Below are positions 34,521 to 42,881 of a DNA stretch of 64,000 bases, in pieces; the stretch's first letter is position 1; every line of letters starts with the position of its first letter. The stretch is from Krasilnikovia cinnamomea. Its GTDB lineage: Bacteria > Actinomycetota > Actinomycetes > Mycobacteriales > Micromonosporaceae. Location: contig NZ_SHKY01000001.1 in NCBI RefSeq assembly GCF_004217545.1, forward strand, positions 2,480,001 through 2,544,000, given 5' to 3'. The notes beneath the pieces are model-generated. The model worked only from the letters and a program-made list of their open reading frames with translations, was not told the DNA's origin and ran no database searches. The translations under genes were made by a program, and so were the position numbers.

Positions 34521-35297
34521 ATGGCCAAGCGCATCGAGGCGCACAACGTCTCGTCGTACTACGGATCGTTCAAGGCGATCGACAACGTCTCCATGACGGT
34601 CGAGCCCAAGACGATCACCGCCCTGATCGGGCCGTCGGGCTGCGGCAAGTCGACGTTCCTGCGGTCGATCAACCGCATGCACGAGGTACTGCCGAACGCC
34701 CGGATCGAGGGCCGGCTCACGATCGACGACCAGAACATCTACGACCCCGACGTGGATGTCACCGCGGTCCGCCGGATGATCGGCATGGTGTTCCAGCGAC
34801 CCAACCCGTTCCCGACCATGAGCATCTACGAGAACGTGGTGGCGGGGCTGCGGCTCAACGGCATCCGCAAGAAGTCGGTGCTGGACGACTCCGCGGAACA
34901 GTCGCTGCGGTCGGCGAACCTGTGGGACGAGGTGAAGGACCGGCTCGGCCGTCCGGGCGCGGGCCTGTCCGGCGGCCAGCAGCAGCGGCTGTGCATCGCC
35001 CGGACCATCGCGGTGGAGCCGCAGGTGGTGCTCATGGACGAGCCCTGCTCGGCGCTCGACCCGATCTCGACGCTGGCGATCGAGGACCTGATGTTCAAGC
35101 TGAAGGACCGCTTCACGATCATCATCGTCACGCACAACATGCAGCAGGCCGCGCGGGTCAGCGACAAGACCGGCTTCTTCTCGATCGACAAGACCGGCGA
35201 TCCGGGCCGTCTGATCGAGTACGACGACACGCAGAAGATCTTCAGCAACCCGAGTCAGCGCAAGACCGAGGACTACATCACGGGTCGCTTCGGCTGA
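34521..35297 (+). CDS. pstB: PstB, phosphate ABC transporter ATPase
   Basis: The 258-residue ATPase has Walker [11 protein letters not shown]-loop VFQRPNPFP, signature LSGGQQQR, Walker [14 protein letters not shown] and the switch His in VTHNMQQ. It powers PstCA. ATG 34521 is chosen because AGAGG is 8 bases upstream; GTG 34512 overlaps this site. The last 20 bases overlap the 3' end of the oppositely oriented Nudix gene. Confidence 0.96.
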   Translation: MAKRIEAHNVSSYYGSFKAIDNVSMTVEPKTITALIGPSGCGKSTFLRSINRMHEVLPNARIEGRLTIDDQNIYDPDVDVTAVRRMIGMVFQRPNPFPTMSIYENVVAGLRLNGIRKKSVLDDSAEQSLRSANLWDEVKDRLGRPGAGLSGGQQQRLCIARTIAVEPQVVLMDEPCSALDPISTLAIEDLMFKLKDRFTIIIVTHNMQQAARVSDKTGFFSIDKTGDPGRLIEYDDTQKIFSNPSQRKTEDYITGRFG

Positions 35298-36066
35298 TCG
35301 TCACCGTGACGGCGCCGTCCTCCGCCACCTCCACCCGGGGCATGACGGGGACGGCGGCGTCGCGGTGTGCGGAGGCCGCGACGATCTCGTCGGCCCGCTC
35401 GTACGCGGAGAGCTCGCGCAGCAGCACGCGGGTCGGCGGGAGCATGGTCAGCTCGTCGGCGTCGGCCGGGCGGATCCACGCGGTCCCGTCGGCCTCGCCG
35501 GAGACGTCGCGCGCCTCCTGCCCGGCCGGGAGCAGGGCCACGAAGAACCAGGTGTCGAAGCGCCGGGGCTCGAACTCCGGGGTGATCCACCGCGCCCACG
35601 GCAGCAGCAGGTCGTCGCGCAGCCGCAGCCCCCGGCGGGCCAGCACCTCGCTGAGGTTGAGCTGGCGGGCGACGACCTGGGCCCGCTCGTCCTCCCAGTC
35701 GTCACCGCCCACGTTGCCGATGGTGTGGTCCGGCTCGTCGGCCCGCCCGGCCAGCAGCACCCCCGCCTCCTCGAACAGCTCCCGCGCGGCGGCGCCCACC
35801 ACGGCGTGGGCCTGCTCGTCGGGCACCCCGAGCCGGGCCGCCCAGTCCGCGCGCAGCGTCTCGGGCTGGTCGTCGGGGGAGACGCCGCCGCCGGGGAACG
35901 CGTACACGCCGCCGAACGCCATGGTGGTGCGGCGGCGCAGCACGTACACCTGAAGGGTCTCGGGGTGCAGCAGCGCGACCGTGGCCGCGGGCCGCGCGGG
36001 CACGGGGGTGCCGGTGAACTCGCGCGCCCGGCGCGCCAACGCTTCCGGCAACTCGAGGTTGGTCAC
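35278..36066 (-). CDS. Nudix hydrolase
   Basis: This 262-residue protein has a split Nudix box: GGGVSPDD, then about 25 residues, then [15 protein letters not shown]. The insertion within the box and the large C-terminal part resemble the coenzyme A diphosphatase-like Nudix proteins (NUDT7/19 type); the substrate is not established. A CAGGAT box lies 6 bases before the GTG, so it is probably leaderless. It is divergent from the oxidoreductase, with 47 bases between starts. Confidence 0.88.
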   Translation of the reverse strand: MTNLELPEALARRAREFTGTPVPARPAATVALLHPETLQVYVLRRRTTMAFGGVYAFPGGGVSPDDQPETLRADWAARLGVPDEQAHAVVGAAARELFEEAGVLLAGRADEPDHTIGNVGGDDWEDERAQVVARQLNLSEVLARRGLRLRDDLLLPWARWITPEFEPRRFDTWFFVALLPAGQEARDVSGEADGTAWIRPADADELTMLPPTRVLLRELSAYERADEIVAASAHRDAAVPVMPRVEVAEDGAVTVTISRSDP

Positions 36067-36113
36067 CGTCCGATCCTGCCACCGAACCGGCCGTGAGCGA
36101 TACCGTGGCGATC
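36067..36113. promoter_or_regulatory. Divergent leaderless promoters
   Basis: In 47 bases there are two -10 boxes facing away: CAGGAT at 36073-36078 (leftward, 6 bases before GTG 36066) and TACCGT at 36101-36106 (rightward, 7 bases before ATG 36114). Each places the transcription start at the start codon. Confidence 0.6.
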
Positions 36114-37124
36114 ATGGCCAAGGACGTGTCGCCCACGGTCCGCTGGGGCATCCTCGGCACGGGCGCGATCGCCACGACGTTCGCCGCCGACCTGAGGCTC
36201 GTGCCCGGGGCGGAGCTGGCCGCGGTCGGCTCGCGCCGGGCCGACACCGCCACGGAGTTCGCGCGGCGGCACGGCTTCGCCCGGGCCCACGGCTCGTGGG
36301 CCGAGCTGGCCGCGGACGACCAGGTGGATGTCGTGTACGTGGCGACCCCGCACGCCATGCACCACGCGGCCGCGCTGACCTGCCTGGCCGGTGGCAAGGC
36401 GGTGCTCTGCGAGAAGCCGATGACGCTGGATCTGGCCTCGTCGGCGCATCTGGTCCAGGAGGCGCGTACCCGTGGGTTGTTCCTCATGGAGGCCATGTGG
36501 ATGCGCTGCAATCCGGCGATCCGCCGGGTGGCCGAGCTGATCGGCGACGGCGCGATCGGCGAGGTGACCGCGGTACACGCCGACTTCGGGCTGGCCGGGC
36601 CGTTCGGGGCCGAGCACCGGCTGCGCGATCCCCGGCTCGGCGGCGGCGCCGCGCTGGACCTCGGGGTGTACCCGCTCAACCTGGCCCATCTGATCCTGGG
36701 CACCCCGGAGTCGGTGCAGGCCTGGGCGCGGCTCACCCCGGAAGGGGTGGACGAGAACACCGGCATGCTACTCGGCTACGCCTCGGGCGCGGTGGCCGCC
36801 CTGACCTGCGGGATCGGCGGCGCCACCCGCAACACCGCCTCGATCACCGGCACCCGGGGGCGGATCGACCTGCCGCCGGAGTTCTACATGCCGAGGTCGT
36901 TCGAGCTGCACCGCGACGGCCGCGCGGAGACCTTCGACGTGCCGTTCCCGGGCCACGGCTACCAATACGAGGCGCTGGAGGTGCAGCGCTGCCTGGCGGC
37001 CGGGGAGCTGGAGAGCCCGCTGGTGCCGCAGACGGCCACCCTGGAGATCATGAGCACGCTGGACGCGGTCCGCGCGCAGATCGGGGTCAGCTACGACCTC
37101 GACCCGCCCGCGGAACTCAGCTGA
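36114..37124 (+). CDS. Gfo/Idh/MocA family oxidoreductase
   Basis: The 336-residue enzyme has an N-terminal NAD(P)-binding Rossmann domain (WGILGTGAIATTFAADL), the EKPMTLD motif with the conserved Lys, and the C-terminal alpha/beta domain with GGGAALDLGVYPLNLAHL. It likely oxidises a sugar or cyclic polyol with NAD(P); the substrate is unknown. ATG 36114 is preferred over GTG 36093 because of the TACCGT box. The 3' end overlaps pit by 8 bases. Confidence 0.92.
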   Translation: MAKDVSPTVRWGILGTGAIATTFAADLRLVPGAELAAVGSRRADTATEFARRHGFARAHGSWAELAADDQVDVVYVATPHAMHHAAALTCLAGGKAVLCEKPMTLDLASSAHLVQEARTRGLFLMEAMWMRCNPAIRRVAELIGDGAIGEVTAVHADFGLAGPFGAEHRLRDPRLGGGAALDLGVYPLNLAHLILGTPESVQAWARLTPEGVDENTGMLLGYASGAVAALTCGIGGATRNTASITGTRGRIDLPPEFYMPRSFELHRDGRAETFDVPFPGHGYQYEALEVQRCLAAGELESPLVPQTATLEIMSTLDAVRAQIGVSYDLDPPAELS

Positions 37125-38124
37125 ACAGCGGGCGGACCAGGAAGTACGTGAGGCAGGCGATCCCGGCCGCCGCGGGGAACGTGATGATCCAGGCGATCAC
37201 GATGTTGCCCGCCACGTTCCAGCGCACGGCGCTGATCCGCTTGGTGGCGCCGACGCCCATGATCGCCGAGGTGATGGTGTGCGTCGTGGAGATCGGCGCG
37301 CCCAGCACGAGCGCGTTGAAGTACAGCACCGAGCTCGCGACGGTCTCGGCGGCGAAGCCCTCGGGCGGCCCCAGGTCGATGATCTTGCGGCCGAGGGTGC
37401 GGATGATCCGCCAGCCACCCGCGTACGTACCGAGCGCCAGCACCGTCGCCGAGGTGTAGTAGACCCACGTCGGGATCTCGGTGGGGCTGTCCTGGTACCC
37501 GCCCGTGTAGAGCGCCAGCACGATGATGCCCATGGTCTTGGCGGCGTCCTGCATGCCGTGGCCGATGGACATGGCCGCCGCCGACACGGTCTGCGCGTGC
37601 CGGAAACCCCGGTTGAGGCGGCCCGGGTTGCCCCGGCGGAAGCCCCACAGGATCGCCAGCATCACCAGGAAGCCGAGGGTGAGGCCGACGACCGGCGACA
37701 GCACCATCGGGATGAGCACCTTCGTGGTGATCGTCCCCCACTCGACGGTGCCACCGGCGGCGAACAGGGTCGCGCCGACGAGCCCGCCGAACAGCGCGTG
37801 TGACGACGACGACGGCAGCCCGAAGTACCAGGTGACGAGGTTCCAGACGATGGCGCCGACAACGCCGGCGAAGACCACACCCAGGCTGGCGATGCCGGTC
37901 GGCAGCGTGACCAGGCCGTCGCCGACGGTCTTGGCGACCTCGGTGCCGAAGTGCGCCCCGATGAAGTTGCCGGCGGCGGCCATGAGCAGCGCGGCCCGGG
38001 GCGTGAGCGCCCGCGTGCTGACACTGGTCGCGATGGCGTTGGCCGCGTCGTGGAAGCCGTTGGTGTAGTCGAACACCATCGCGGCGGCGATCACCGCGAG
38101 CACGGCGATGAACTCGGCGGACAA
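37117..38124 (-). CDS. pit: Low-affinity inorganic phosphate transporter (Pit family)
   Basis: The 335-residue polytopic protein shows the PiT signature in both halves: DYTNGFHDAANAIAT at the N-terminus and GAPISTTHTITSAIMGVG in the C-terminal half. It imports metal-phosphate with proton symport. The start is TTG 38124, supported by AAGGAG 9 bases upstream, overlapping the end of the DUF47 gene (3-base gap). It shares an operon with that PhoU-like partner. Confidence 0.95.
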   Translation of the reverse strand: MSAEFIAVLAVIAAAMVFDYTNGFHDAANAIATSVSTRALTPRAALLMAAAGNFIGAHFGTEVAKTVGDGLVTLPTGIASLGVVFAGVVGAIVWNLVTWYFGLPSSSSHALFGGLVGATLFAAGGTVEWGTITTKVLIPMVLSPVVGLTLGFLVMLAILWGFRRGNPGRLNRGFRHAQTVSAAAMSIGHGMQDAAKTMGIIVLALYTGGYQDSPTEIPTWVYYTSATVLALGTYAGGWRIIRTLGRKIIDLGPPEGFAAETVASSVLYFNALVLGAPISTTHTITSAIMGVGATKRISAVRWNVAGNIVIAWIITFPAAAGIACLTYFLVRPLFS

Positions 38125-38127
38125 GGT

Positions 38128-38754
38128 CTAGGACTCCTTGACCGTGATGGTCTCGACCGTGTTCGCCACGTGCTCGAAGGCGTCGCAGGCCGCCTCCAGC
38201 TCGTCGGCGACCTCCTTCATCTTCAGGACGGTCAGCGCGTCGTACTCGCCGGAGAACAGCCGGACCAGCAGCATCCGGTACGCCCGGTCGCCGTCGTTCT
38301 CCAGCCGGTTGATCTCGATCCAGTACTCCTCGAGATTCTTCATGGTGCGCAGCCGGGGCATCGCCTCGGCGGTCAGCTTGGCCTGCTGGTCCAGGACGTG
38401 CACCAGCTCGTGCATCTCGCGTGGCAGCGACGGCAGGGCGGTGAGGCCGTACAGGTAGAGCAGGTTGCCGACCGCTTCGAGGTGGTCCATGACGTCGTCG
38501 AGCTGCGAGCCGAGGGAGTAGATGTCCTCCCGGTCGAACGGCGTGACGAACGTCGAGTTGATCTTCTTGTACAGGTCGTGGGTGATCTGGTCGCTGTCGT
38601 GTTCGACGTCGGTCAGCCGGTCGCTGACGGACTGCACGTCGACGTCGGGCAGCGCCAGCTCGTTGAGCAGCTCGGTGCCCCGCACGAGGTTTTGCGCGGC
38701 CTTGGTGAAAAGGTCGTAGAAGGCGCCCTCGGTGGGGCGGAAGGAGAACTTCAC
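38128..38754 (-). CDS. DUF47 PhoU-like Pit accessory protein
   Basis: The 208-residue all-helical protein matches DUF47 (PhoU-like): LFTKAAQNLVRGTELL, DVEHDSDQITHDLYKKINSTFVTPFDREDI. Family members are encoded beside pit and modulate its activity. It is the first gene of the pit operon and lies downstream of a triple 11-base repeat. Confidence 0.94.
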   Translation of the reverse strand: MKFSFRPTEGAFYDLFTKAAQNLVRGTELLNELALPDVDVQSVSDRLTDVEHDSDQITHDLYKKINSTFVTPFDREDIYSLGSQLDDVMDHLEAVGNLLYLYGLTALPSLPREMHELVHVLDQQAKLTAEAMPRLRTMKNLEEYWIEINRLENDGDRAYRMLLVRLFSGEYDALTVLKMKEVADELEAACDAFEHVANTVETITVKES

Positions 38755-38877
38755 GGCGCGAACCTCGCGGGACTGGTGGGCAGGTACGGAACCGCCGTGA
38801 CGGGCACGGCGAACTCCGGGGGAATGCTAGGTAACGCGTCGGTGGGCACGGACCCCGCCTACCCCTGCTCAGAGGCA

Positions 38878-38910
38878 GTTCAATCGCAGTTCATCCAATG
38901 TTCACCATCC
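38878..38910 (+). promoter_or_regulatory. Triple 11-base direct repeat (PHO-like box) upstream of pit operon
   Basis: GTTCAATCGCA, GTTCATCCAAT and GTTCACCATCC are contiguous 11-base units sharing GTTCA. This is the form of actinobacterial PhoP sites. It lies about 125 bases upstream of the DUF47-pit operon, on the opposite strand to that operon. PhoP could act as a repressor here; that role is inference. Confidence 0.7.
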
Positions 38911-38944
38911 GCACCCGTGGATGGGTAGCTCCGGACGGTGGAGA

Positions 38945-39913
38945 TCACACCCGCGGGACGGCCTCGGCCCGGGTCGGATGCGGCGCCGGCGATGTGCGGC
39001 GGGCCGGCCGGGGCGGATCCACCGGCGGCGCCACGGGCTGGCTCACCGGGCACTGGCGCAGGTGCCGGACGAGACCGACCTGGTCGGTGTCCGCGATGAC
39101 GTCCACCCCCGCCGCGCAGAGCTCGGACCAGATCGCCCGGCGTGCCCGGCGCGAGCCCTCGGTCAGGCCGGAGATCCGGACCAGGCGGCCGTCGGCATGC
39201 GCGGCGCGCACCAGGGCATGCAGCAGGTGCCGCTCCTCGGCGGAGATGGGCTCCCGGCCGTCCCAGCCGAACCGCCGCGACCATGATTCACTGATCATCG
39301 GCACCAGCGACGGCGGCGCCGACCGGGTGCCGATGTCGTCGAAGGTGCCGTCGGCGAAGGCGTACCGGACCGGCTGGGCGGCCAGCAGCTCGCGGACGTC
39401 CACGATCCCGGCCACGGCCACGGTCACCGCGCCCGGCTCCAGCACCCCGTCCACGGACCGGCTCAACAGCTGGGCGTGGTCGCGCAGCTGCCGGTCCAGC
39501 ATCCGGTACGCCCGCAGCAGCGTCTCGGCGTCGCGGCGCGGCCCGACGAACTCCACCACCAGCCGGAACGGCAGCCGCTGATCGCGGCGCAGCCGCCCGT
39601 CGCCGGCCTTCGCCCGGACGAACAGCGGGGACAGCACGAGCCGGCGCAGCGTACGCCCCGGCTGCGGTGCGCCCGGCCCGATGAACAGTTCGCCGTGCGG
39701 CCCGGGACGCACCGGGATGGTCAGCCCCGCCAGGCCACGGCGCAGCACGCCGGGCAACGGGTCGGTCTCCTGCGGGCGGATGATCGCGTGTCCCCACGGC
39801 AGGTACGGCTGCGGATGGCGCAGCAACGAGAAGCCGACCGAGACCGCGCCGACCGTACCGGCCACCCCCGCCAGACCACCCGCGATTGTCGAGATGTCCC
39901 CCGCCACCGTCAC
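38945..39913 (-). CDS. PLC-like phosphodiesterase-related protein (AIM6-like), possibly inactive
   Basis: The 322-residue protein resembles the AIM6/phosphatidylinositol phospholipase-like TIM-barrel family: PGRTLRRLVLSPLFVRA, FRLVVEFVG, VTVAVAG, QPVRYAFADGTFDDIG and, near the end, RLVRISG followed by AGVDVIADTDQVGLVRHL. The usual N-terminal HAHND and the VExDI acid motif are absent (LTIPV instead), so catalysis may be lost or altered. A hydrophobic N-terminus (residues 8-31) suggests an anchor. The GTG start lacks a ribosome binding site. Confidence 0.65.
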   Translation of the reverse strand: MTVAGDISTIAGGLAGVAGTVGAVSVGFSLLRHPQPYLPWGHAIIRPQETDPLPGVLRRGLAGLTIPVRPGPHGELFIGPGAPQPGRTLRRLVLSPLFVRAKAGDGRLRRDQRLPFRLVVEFVGPRRDAETLLRAYRMLDRQLRDHAQLLSRSVDGVLEPGAVTVAVAGIVDVRELLAAQPVRYAFADGTFDDIGTRSAPPSLVPMISESWSRRFGWDGREPISAEERHLLHALVRAAHADGRLVRISGLTEGSRRARRAIWSELCAAGVDVIADTDQVGLVRHLRQCPVSQPVAPPVDPPRPARRTSPAPHPTRAEAVPRV

Positions 39914-39966
39914 GCCCCCATCCCGCCAGGTGAATAGGACTAAACGTACTTATCGCTCAGACCACT

Positions 39967-39982
39967 GTGTCACATCTGACAC
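39967..39982. promoter_or_regulatory. Inverted repeat GTGTCA-N4-TGACAC
   Basis: Six-base arms flank CATC in an AT-richer stretch between the AIM6-like start and the DUF402 stop. The stretch presumably contains the promoter of the AIM6-like gene. The binding protein is unknown. Confidence 0.4.
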
Positions 39983-40090
39983 CGCCACCCGGGTATATCT
40001 AGCGGAGAAATCCCTCGTGACGTCGCGTGTCGCCGGATCCGGGGCGAACCGGACGGGGGGAGAAAAGGAACGGCCGGCGGCCGGAGTCGG

Positions 40091-40597
40091 TCAGTCGACG
40101 ACGGCGGACAGCCACTTGCGGTACGTCGACGCGAACGGCTCCGTCCCGTCGCCGAGCGCGACCAGCAGCCGCTCCGCCGCCGCCTGCGCCTCGACGACCA
40201 CGTCGTCCGGGTAACCGAAATGGACCCGGTGCTCCTCGAACTCGTCCTCGTCGCGCAGCTCGACCAGCCCCGACTCCCGCCGGCGTACCACGTCCAGATC
40301 GAGGTCGATGATGTGCACCGTGTCGCCGTCCCACCGGGCCGGGGTGGTGATGTCGCAGTAGACCTCGCTCGTGCGCGGCGGCGGGTTGAACATCGCCGTC
40401 CACCACGATTCGCGCGGGATCAGCAGCACGAACGGGATCTGCTCGACCGAGGGCCGGCCGTGGTAGACCGAGGCGGTGCCGCGGGTGACACCCACCCAGA
40501 TGCCGAGATCGTCCTCGTTGAGCCGACGCGCCGGATAGTCGCGATGGGCCGAACCGTCGTACTTGGTGTAGACCACCCGGACCGTCTCGCTCGGCAT
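40091..40597 (-). CDS. DUF402 domain-containing protein
   Basis: The 168-residue protein matches DUF402 (FomD-like barrel): MFNPPPRTSEVYCDITTPARW, IIDLDLDVVRR and LVELRDEDEFEEHR, containing the acidic ligands for a divalent metal. Family members are nucleotide phosphatases or hydrolases. TAGGGT lies 7 bases before the ATG, so it is leaderless. Confidence 0.9.
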   Translation of the reverse strand: MPSETVRVVYTKYDGSAHRDYPARRLNEDDLGIWVGVTRGTASVYHGRPSVEQIPFVLLIPRESWWTAMFNPPPRTSEVYCDITTPARWDGDTVHIIDLDLDVVRRRESGLVELRDEDEFEEHRVHFGYPDDVVVEAQAAAERLLVALGDGTEPFASTYRKWLSAVVD

Positions 40598-40604
40598 GCT
40601 TGGC

Positions 40605-40647
40605 ACCCTAACGGTGCGCGGGTTTCGTCGGTGGCGGCGGGTACGGT
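40605..40647. promoter_or_regulatory. Divergent leaderless promoters of DUF402 and dinG
   Basis: A leftward TAGGGT (40605-40610) and a rightward TACGGT (40642-40647) are each exactly 7 bases from their start codons (ATG 40597 and GTG 40655). Confidence 0.65.
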
Positions 40648-40654
40648 CTTCGTC

Positions 40655-42664
40655 GTGCCCGCCGCCACCCGTTCCCCGGCCACCGCCGCCCAGCTCCTCG
40701 CCGCCGCGGTCGGCGCGGTGCCGGGCGGCACCGCCCGCCCCGGCCAGGAAGCCATGGCCGCGGCCATCGAACGCGCCGTCGCCGACTCCGAGCACCTGCT
40801 GGTCCAGGCCGGCACGGGTACAGGCAAGTCGCTGGCCTACCTGACCCCCGCGCTGCTGGTCGACGGCCCCGTGGTCATCTCCACCGCCACCCTCGCGCTG
40901 CAGAACCAGCTCGTCGAGCACGACCTGCCCCGGCTGGCCGAGGCGGTCACGCCGATCCTCGGCCGCCGCCCCACGTTCGCGGTCCTCAAAGGGCGCCACC
41001 ACTACCTGTGCCTGGCCAAGCTGGAGCACGCCGACGAGGAGGAGCCCGCCGACACCCTCTTCGACGACCCGCCACGGCAACGCTGGCTCGGCGAGGCGGG
41101 CCGGCTCGGCAAGCAGATCCAGCGCCTGCGCACCTGGGCGGAGAAGACCGCCACCGGCGACCGCGACGAGCTCGATCCCGGCGTGGACGACACGGCGTGG
41201 CGGCAGGTGTCGATGCCCGCCCGCGACTGCGTGGGCGCCGCCCGCTGCCCGTACGGGGCGGAGTGTTTCGCCGAGGCTTCCCGGGCCCGGGCCCGGGAGG
41301 CCGACGTCGTGGTCACCAACCACAGCCTGCTGGCCGTCGACATGCTGGCCGGGCGCCACATCGTGCCGCCGCACAAGCTGCTCGTCGTCGACGAGGCGCA
41401 CGAGCTGGCCGACCGGGTCTCCTCCGCCGCCCAGGCCGAACTCACCCCCGAGGCGGTCGAGCGGGCCGGACGCCGTGCCCGCCCACTGGTCACCCCCGCC
41501 GCCGGGGAGGCCATCACCACGGCCGGCGACGCGCTGGCCGCCGGCCTCGGCGAGACACCGGCGGGGCGCCTGACGGCCGGGCTGCCGCCGCTGCTGCACC
41601 AGGCGGTGACGCTGATCGACGCGTCCACCCGGTCGGCCCTGGAGGCGATCGGCGACGTCAAGGCGGACGACCCCGATCCGGTCCGCAAGCAACAGGCCAA
41701 GGCCACTCTGGACGAGCTGTCCACCACCGCCCAGCGCCTGCTGGAACAGGCCGAGCACGACGTGGCCTGGATCGAGAAGTCCGAGACGGGCGGCGGGCGG
41801 CGCGCGCTCGTCGTGGCCCCGCTGTCGGTGGCGGGCACCCTGGCCGGCAGCCTCTACACCGACCGTACGGTCGTGGCCACCTCGGCCACCCTGACCCTCG
41901 GCGGGCGCTTCGACACGGTCGCCCGCTCGCTCGGCCTGCCCGCCGCGGCGGTCCCCGAGCAGCGGTCCGGCGCCGCCGCCCCGGCCTCCGGTGACGGCTG
42001 GAGTTCCCTCGACGTCGGCTCGCCGTTCGACTACCCCAAGCAGGGCATTCTGTACGTGGCCGCGCACCTGCCCCGGCCCGCCGCCTCCGGCCTGCCCGCC
42101 GCCGCGGGCGAGGAACTCGTCAAGCTCGTGACCGCGCTCGGGGGCCGGACGCTGGGCCTGTTCTCGTCCCGCCGCGCCGCCACCCAGGCCGCCGAGCTGG
42201 TCCGCGCCCGTACCGATCTCCCGGTGCTGTTGCAGGGTGACGAGTCGCTGCCCATCCTGGTCCGCAAGTTCCGGGAGGACCGCGCCAGCTGCCTGTTCGG
42301 GGTCATGTCGCTGTGGCAGGGGGTCGACGTGCCCGGCGACGCCTGCCAGCTCGTCGTCATCGACCGGCTGCCGTTCCCGCGCCCCGACGAGCCCCTGGCG
42401 GCCGCGCGCGCCGCCGCGGTCGACGCGGCCGGCGGCTCCGGGTTCGCGTCGGTCAGCGTCCCCATCGCGGCCGTACGCCTGGCCCAGGGCGTGGGGCGGT
42501 TGATCCGCTCCACCGGGGACCGTGGCGTGGTCGCGGTGCTCGACTCCCGGCTGGAGACCGCCCGCGGGTACGGCGCCTTCCTGCGCGGGTCACTGCCCCC
42601 GTTCTGGTACACGACCCGCCCCGAGGCGGCCATCGGCGCCCTGCAACGCCTCGCCGCGACATAG
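40655..42664 (+). CDS. DinG-like ATP-dependent DNA helicase
   Basis: The 669-residue protein is a superfamily 2 XPD/DinG-type 5'-3' helicase. Walker A QAGTGTGKS is at 51-59 and DEAH at 246-249. Four Cys residues (119, 192, 198, 204) between them have the spacing expected for the 4Fe-4S domain. The C-terminal motif VI is RLAQGVGRLIRS. It would unwind DNA during repair or replication stress. GTG 40655 is placed 7 bases after a TACGGT box; longer upstream frames run through the DUF402 region and are rejected. Confidence 0.93.
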   Translation: MPAATRSPATAAQLLAAAVGAVPGGTARPGQEAMAAAIERAVADSEHLLVQAGTGTGKSLAYLTPALLVDGPVVISTATLALQNQLVEHDLPRLAEAVTPILGRRPTFAVLKGRHHYLCLAKLEHADEEEPADTLFDDPPRQRWLGEAGRLGKQIQRLRTWAEKTATGDRDELDPGVDDTAWRQVSMPARDCVGAARCPYGAECFAEASRARAREADVVVTNHSLLAVDMLAGRHIVPPHKLLVVDEAHELADRVSSAAQAELTPEAVERAGRRARPLVTPAAGEAITTAGDALAAGLGETPAGRLTAGLPPLLHQAVTLIDASTRSALEAIGDVKADDPDPVRKQQAKATLDELSTTAQRLLEQAEHDVAWIEKSETGGGRRALVVAPLSVAGTLAGSLYTDRTVVATSATLTLGGRFDTVARSLGLPAAAVPEQRSGAAAPASGDGWSSLDVGSPFDYPKQGILYVAAHLPRPAASGLPAAAGEELVKLVTALGGRTLGLFSSRRAATQAAELVRARTDLPVLLQGDESLPILVRKFREDRASCLFGVMSLWQGVDVPGDACQLVVIDRLPFPRPDEPLAAARAAAVDAAGGSGFASVSVPIAAVRLAQGVGRLIRSTGDRGVVAVLDSRLETARGYGAFLRGSLPPFWYTTRPEAAIGALQRLAAT

Positions 42665-42693
42665 CGGCGGTATCCGCGTCAGGCGACGTGGAG

Positions 42694-42846
42694 TTAAAGG
42701 TTTCCGATCCGTGCCTGTGACAGACCGGTCGCAAGCATGCGTTCCCGCATCTGGCGGCGGCGCTCGCCCCGCTCCTCCGTGTCCCAGGACGGATCCACAG
42801 CGCGAGCCTTCACCTTGACATCCCGCCAATTCGCCGCTTCGGTCAC
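42694..42846 (-). CDS. 50-residue protein, probably a shortened XRE-type antitoxin remnant
   Basis: The ORF has a strong site (AAGGAGGAG) before GTG 42846. Its first 35 residues (NWRDVKVKARAVDPSWD, RRRQMRERMLA) look like the N-terminus of HigA-type XRE antitoxins, but the helix-turn-helix core is missing: the sequence jumps to TGLSQARIGNL, which matches the recognition-helix end of such proteins, and then stops. An internal deletion is the simplest reading. No partner toxin gene is adjacent. Confidence 0.55.
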   Translation of the reverse strand: MTEAANWRDVKVKARAVDPSWDTEERGERRRQMRERMLATGLSQARIGNL

Positions 42847-42881
42847 GAGTCCTCCTCCTTGTACGGGAGCACAGACGTCCG

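Noticed and set aside
40220..40654. 145-codon N-terminal extension of dinG
   Set aside because: It is antisense to DUF402 and has no helicase motif; the TACGGT box supports the start at 40655.
40091..42067. 658-codon minus-strand ORF containing the DUF402 gene
   Set aside because: Only the last 168 codons carry the DUF402 domain; the rest is antisense to dinG, and a leaderless start fits at 40597.
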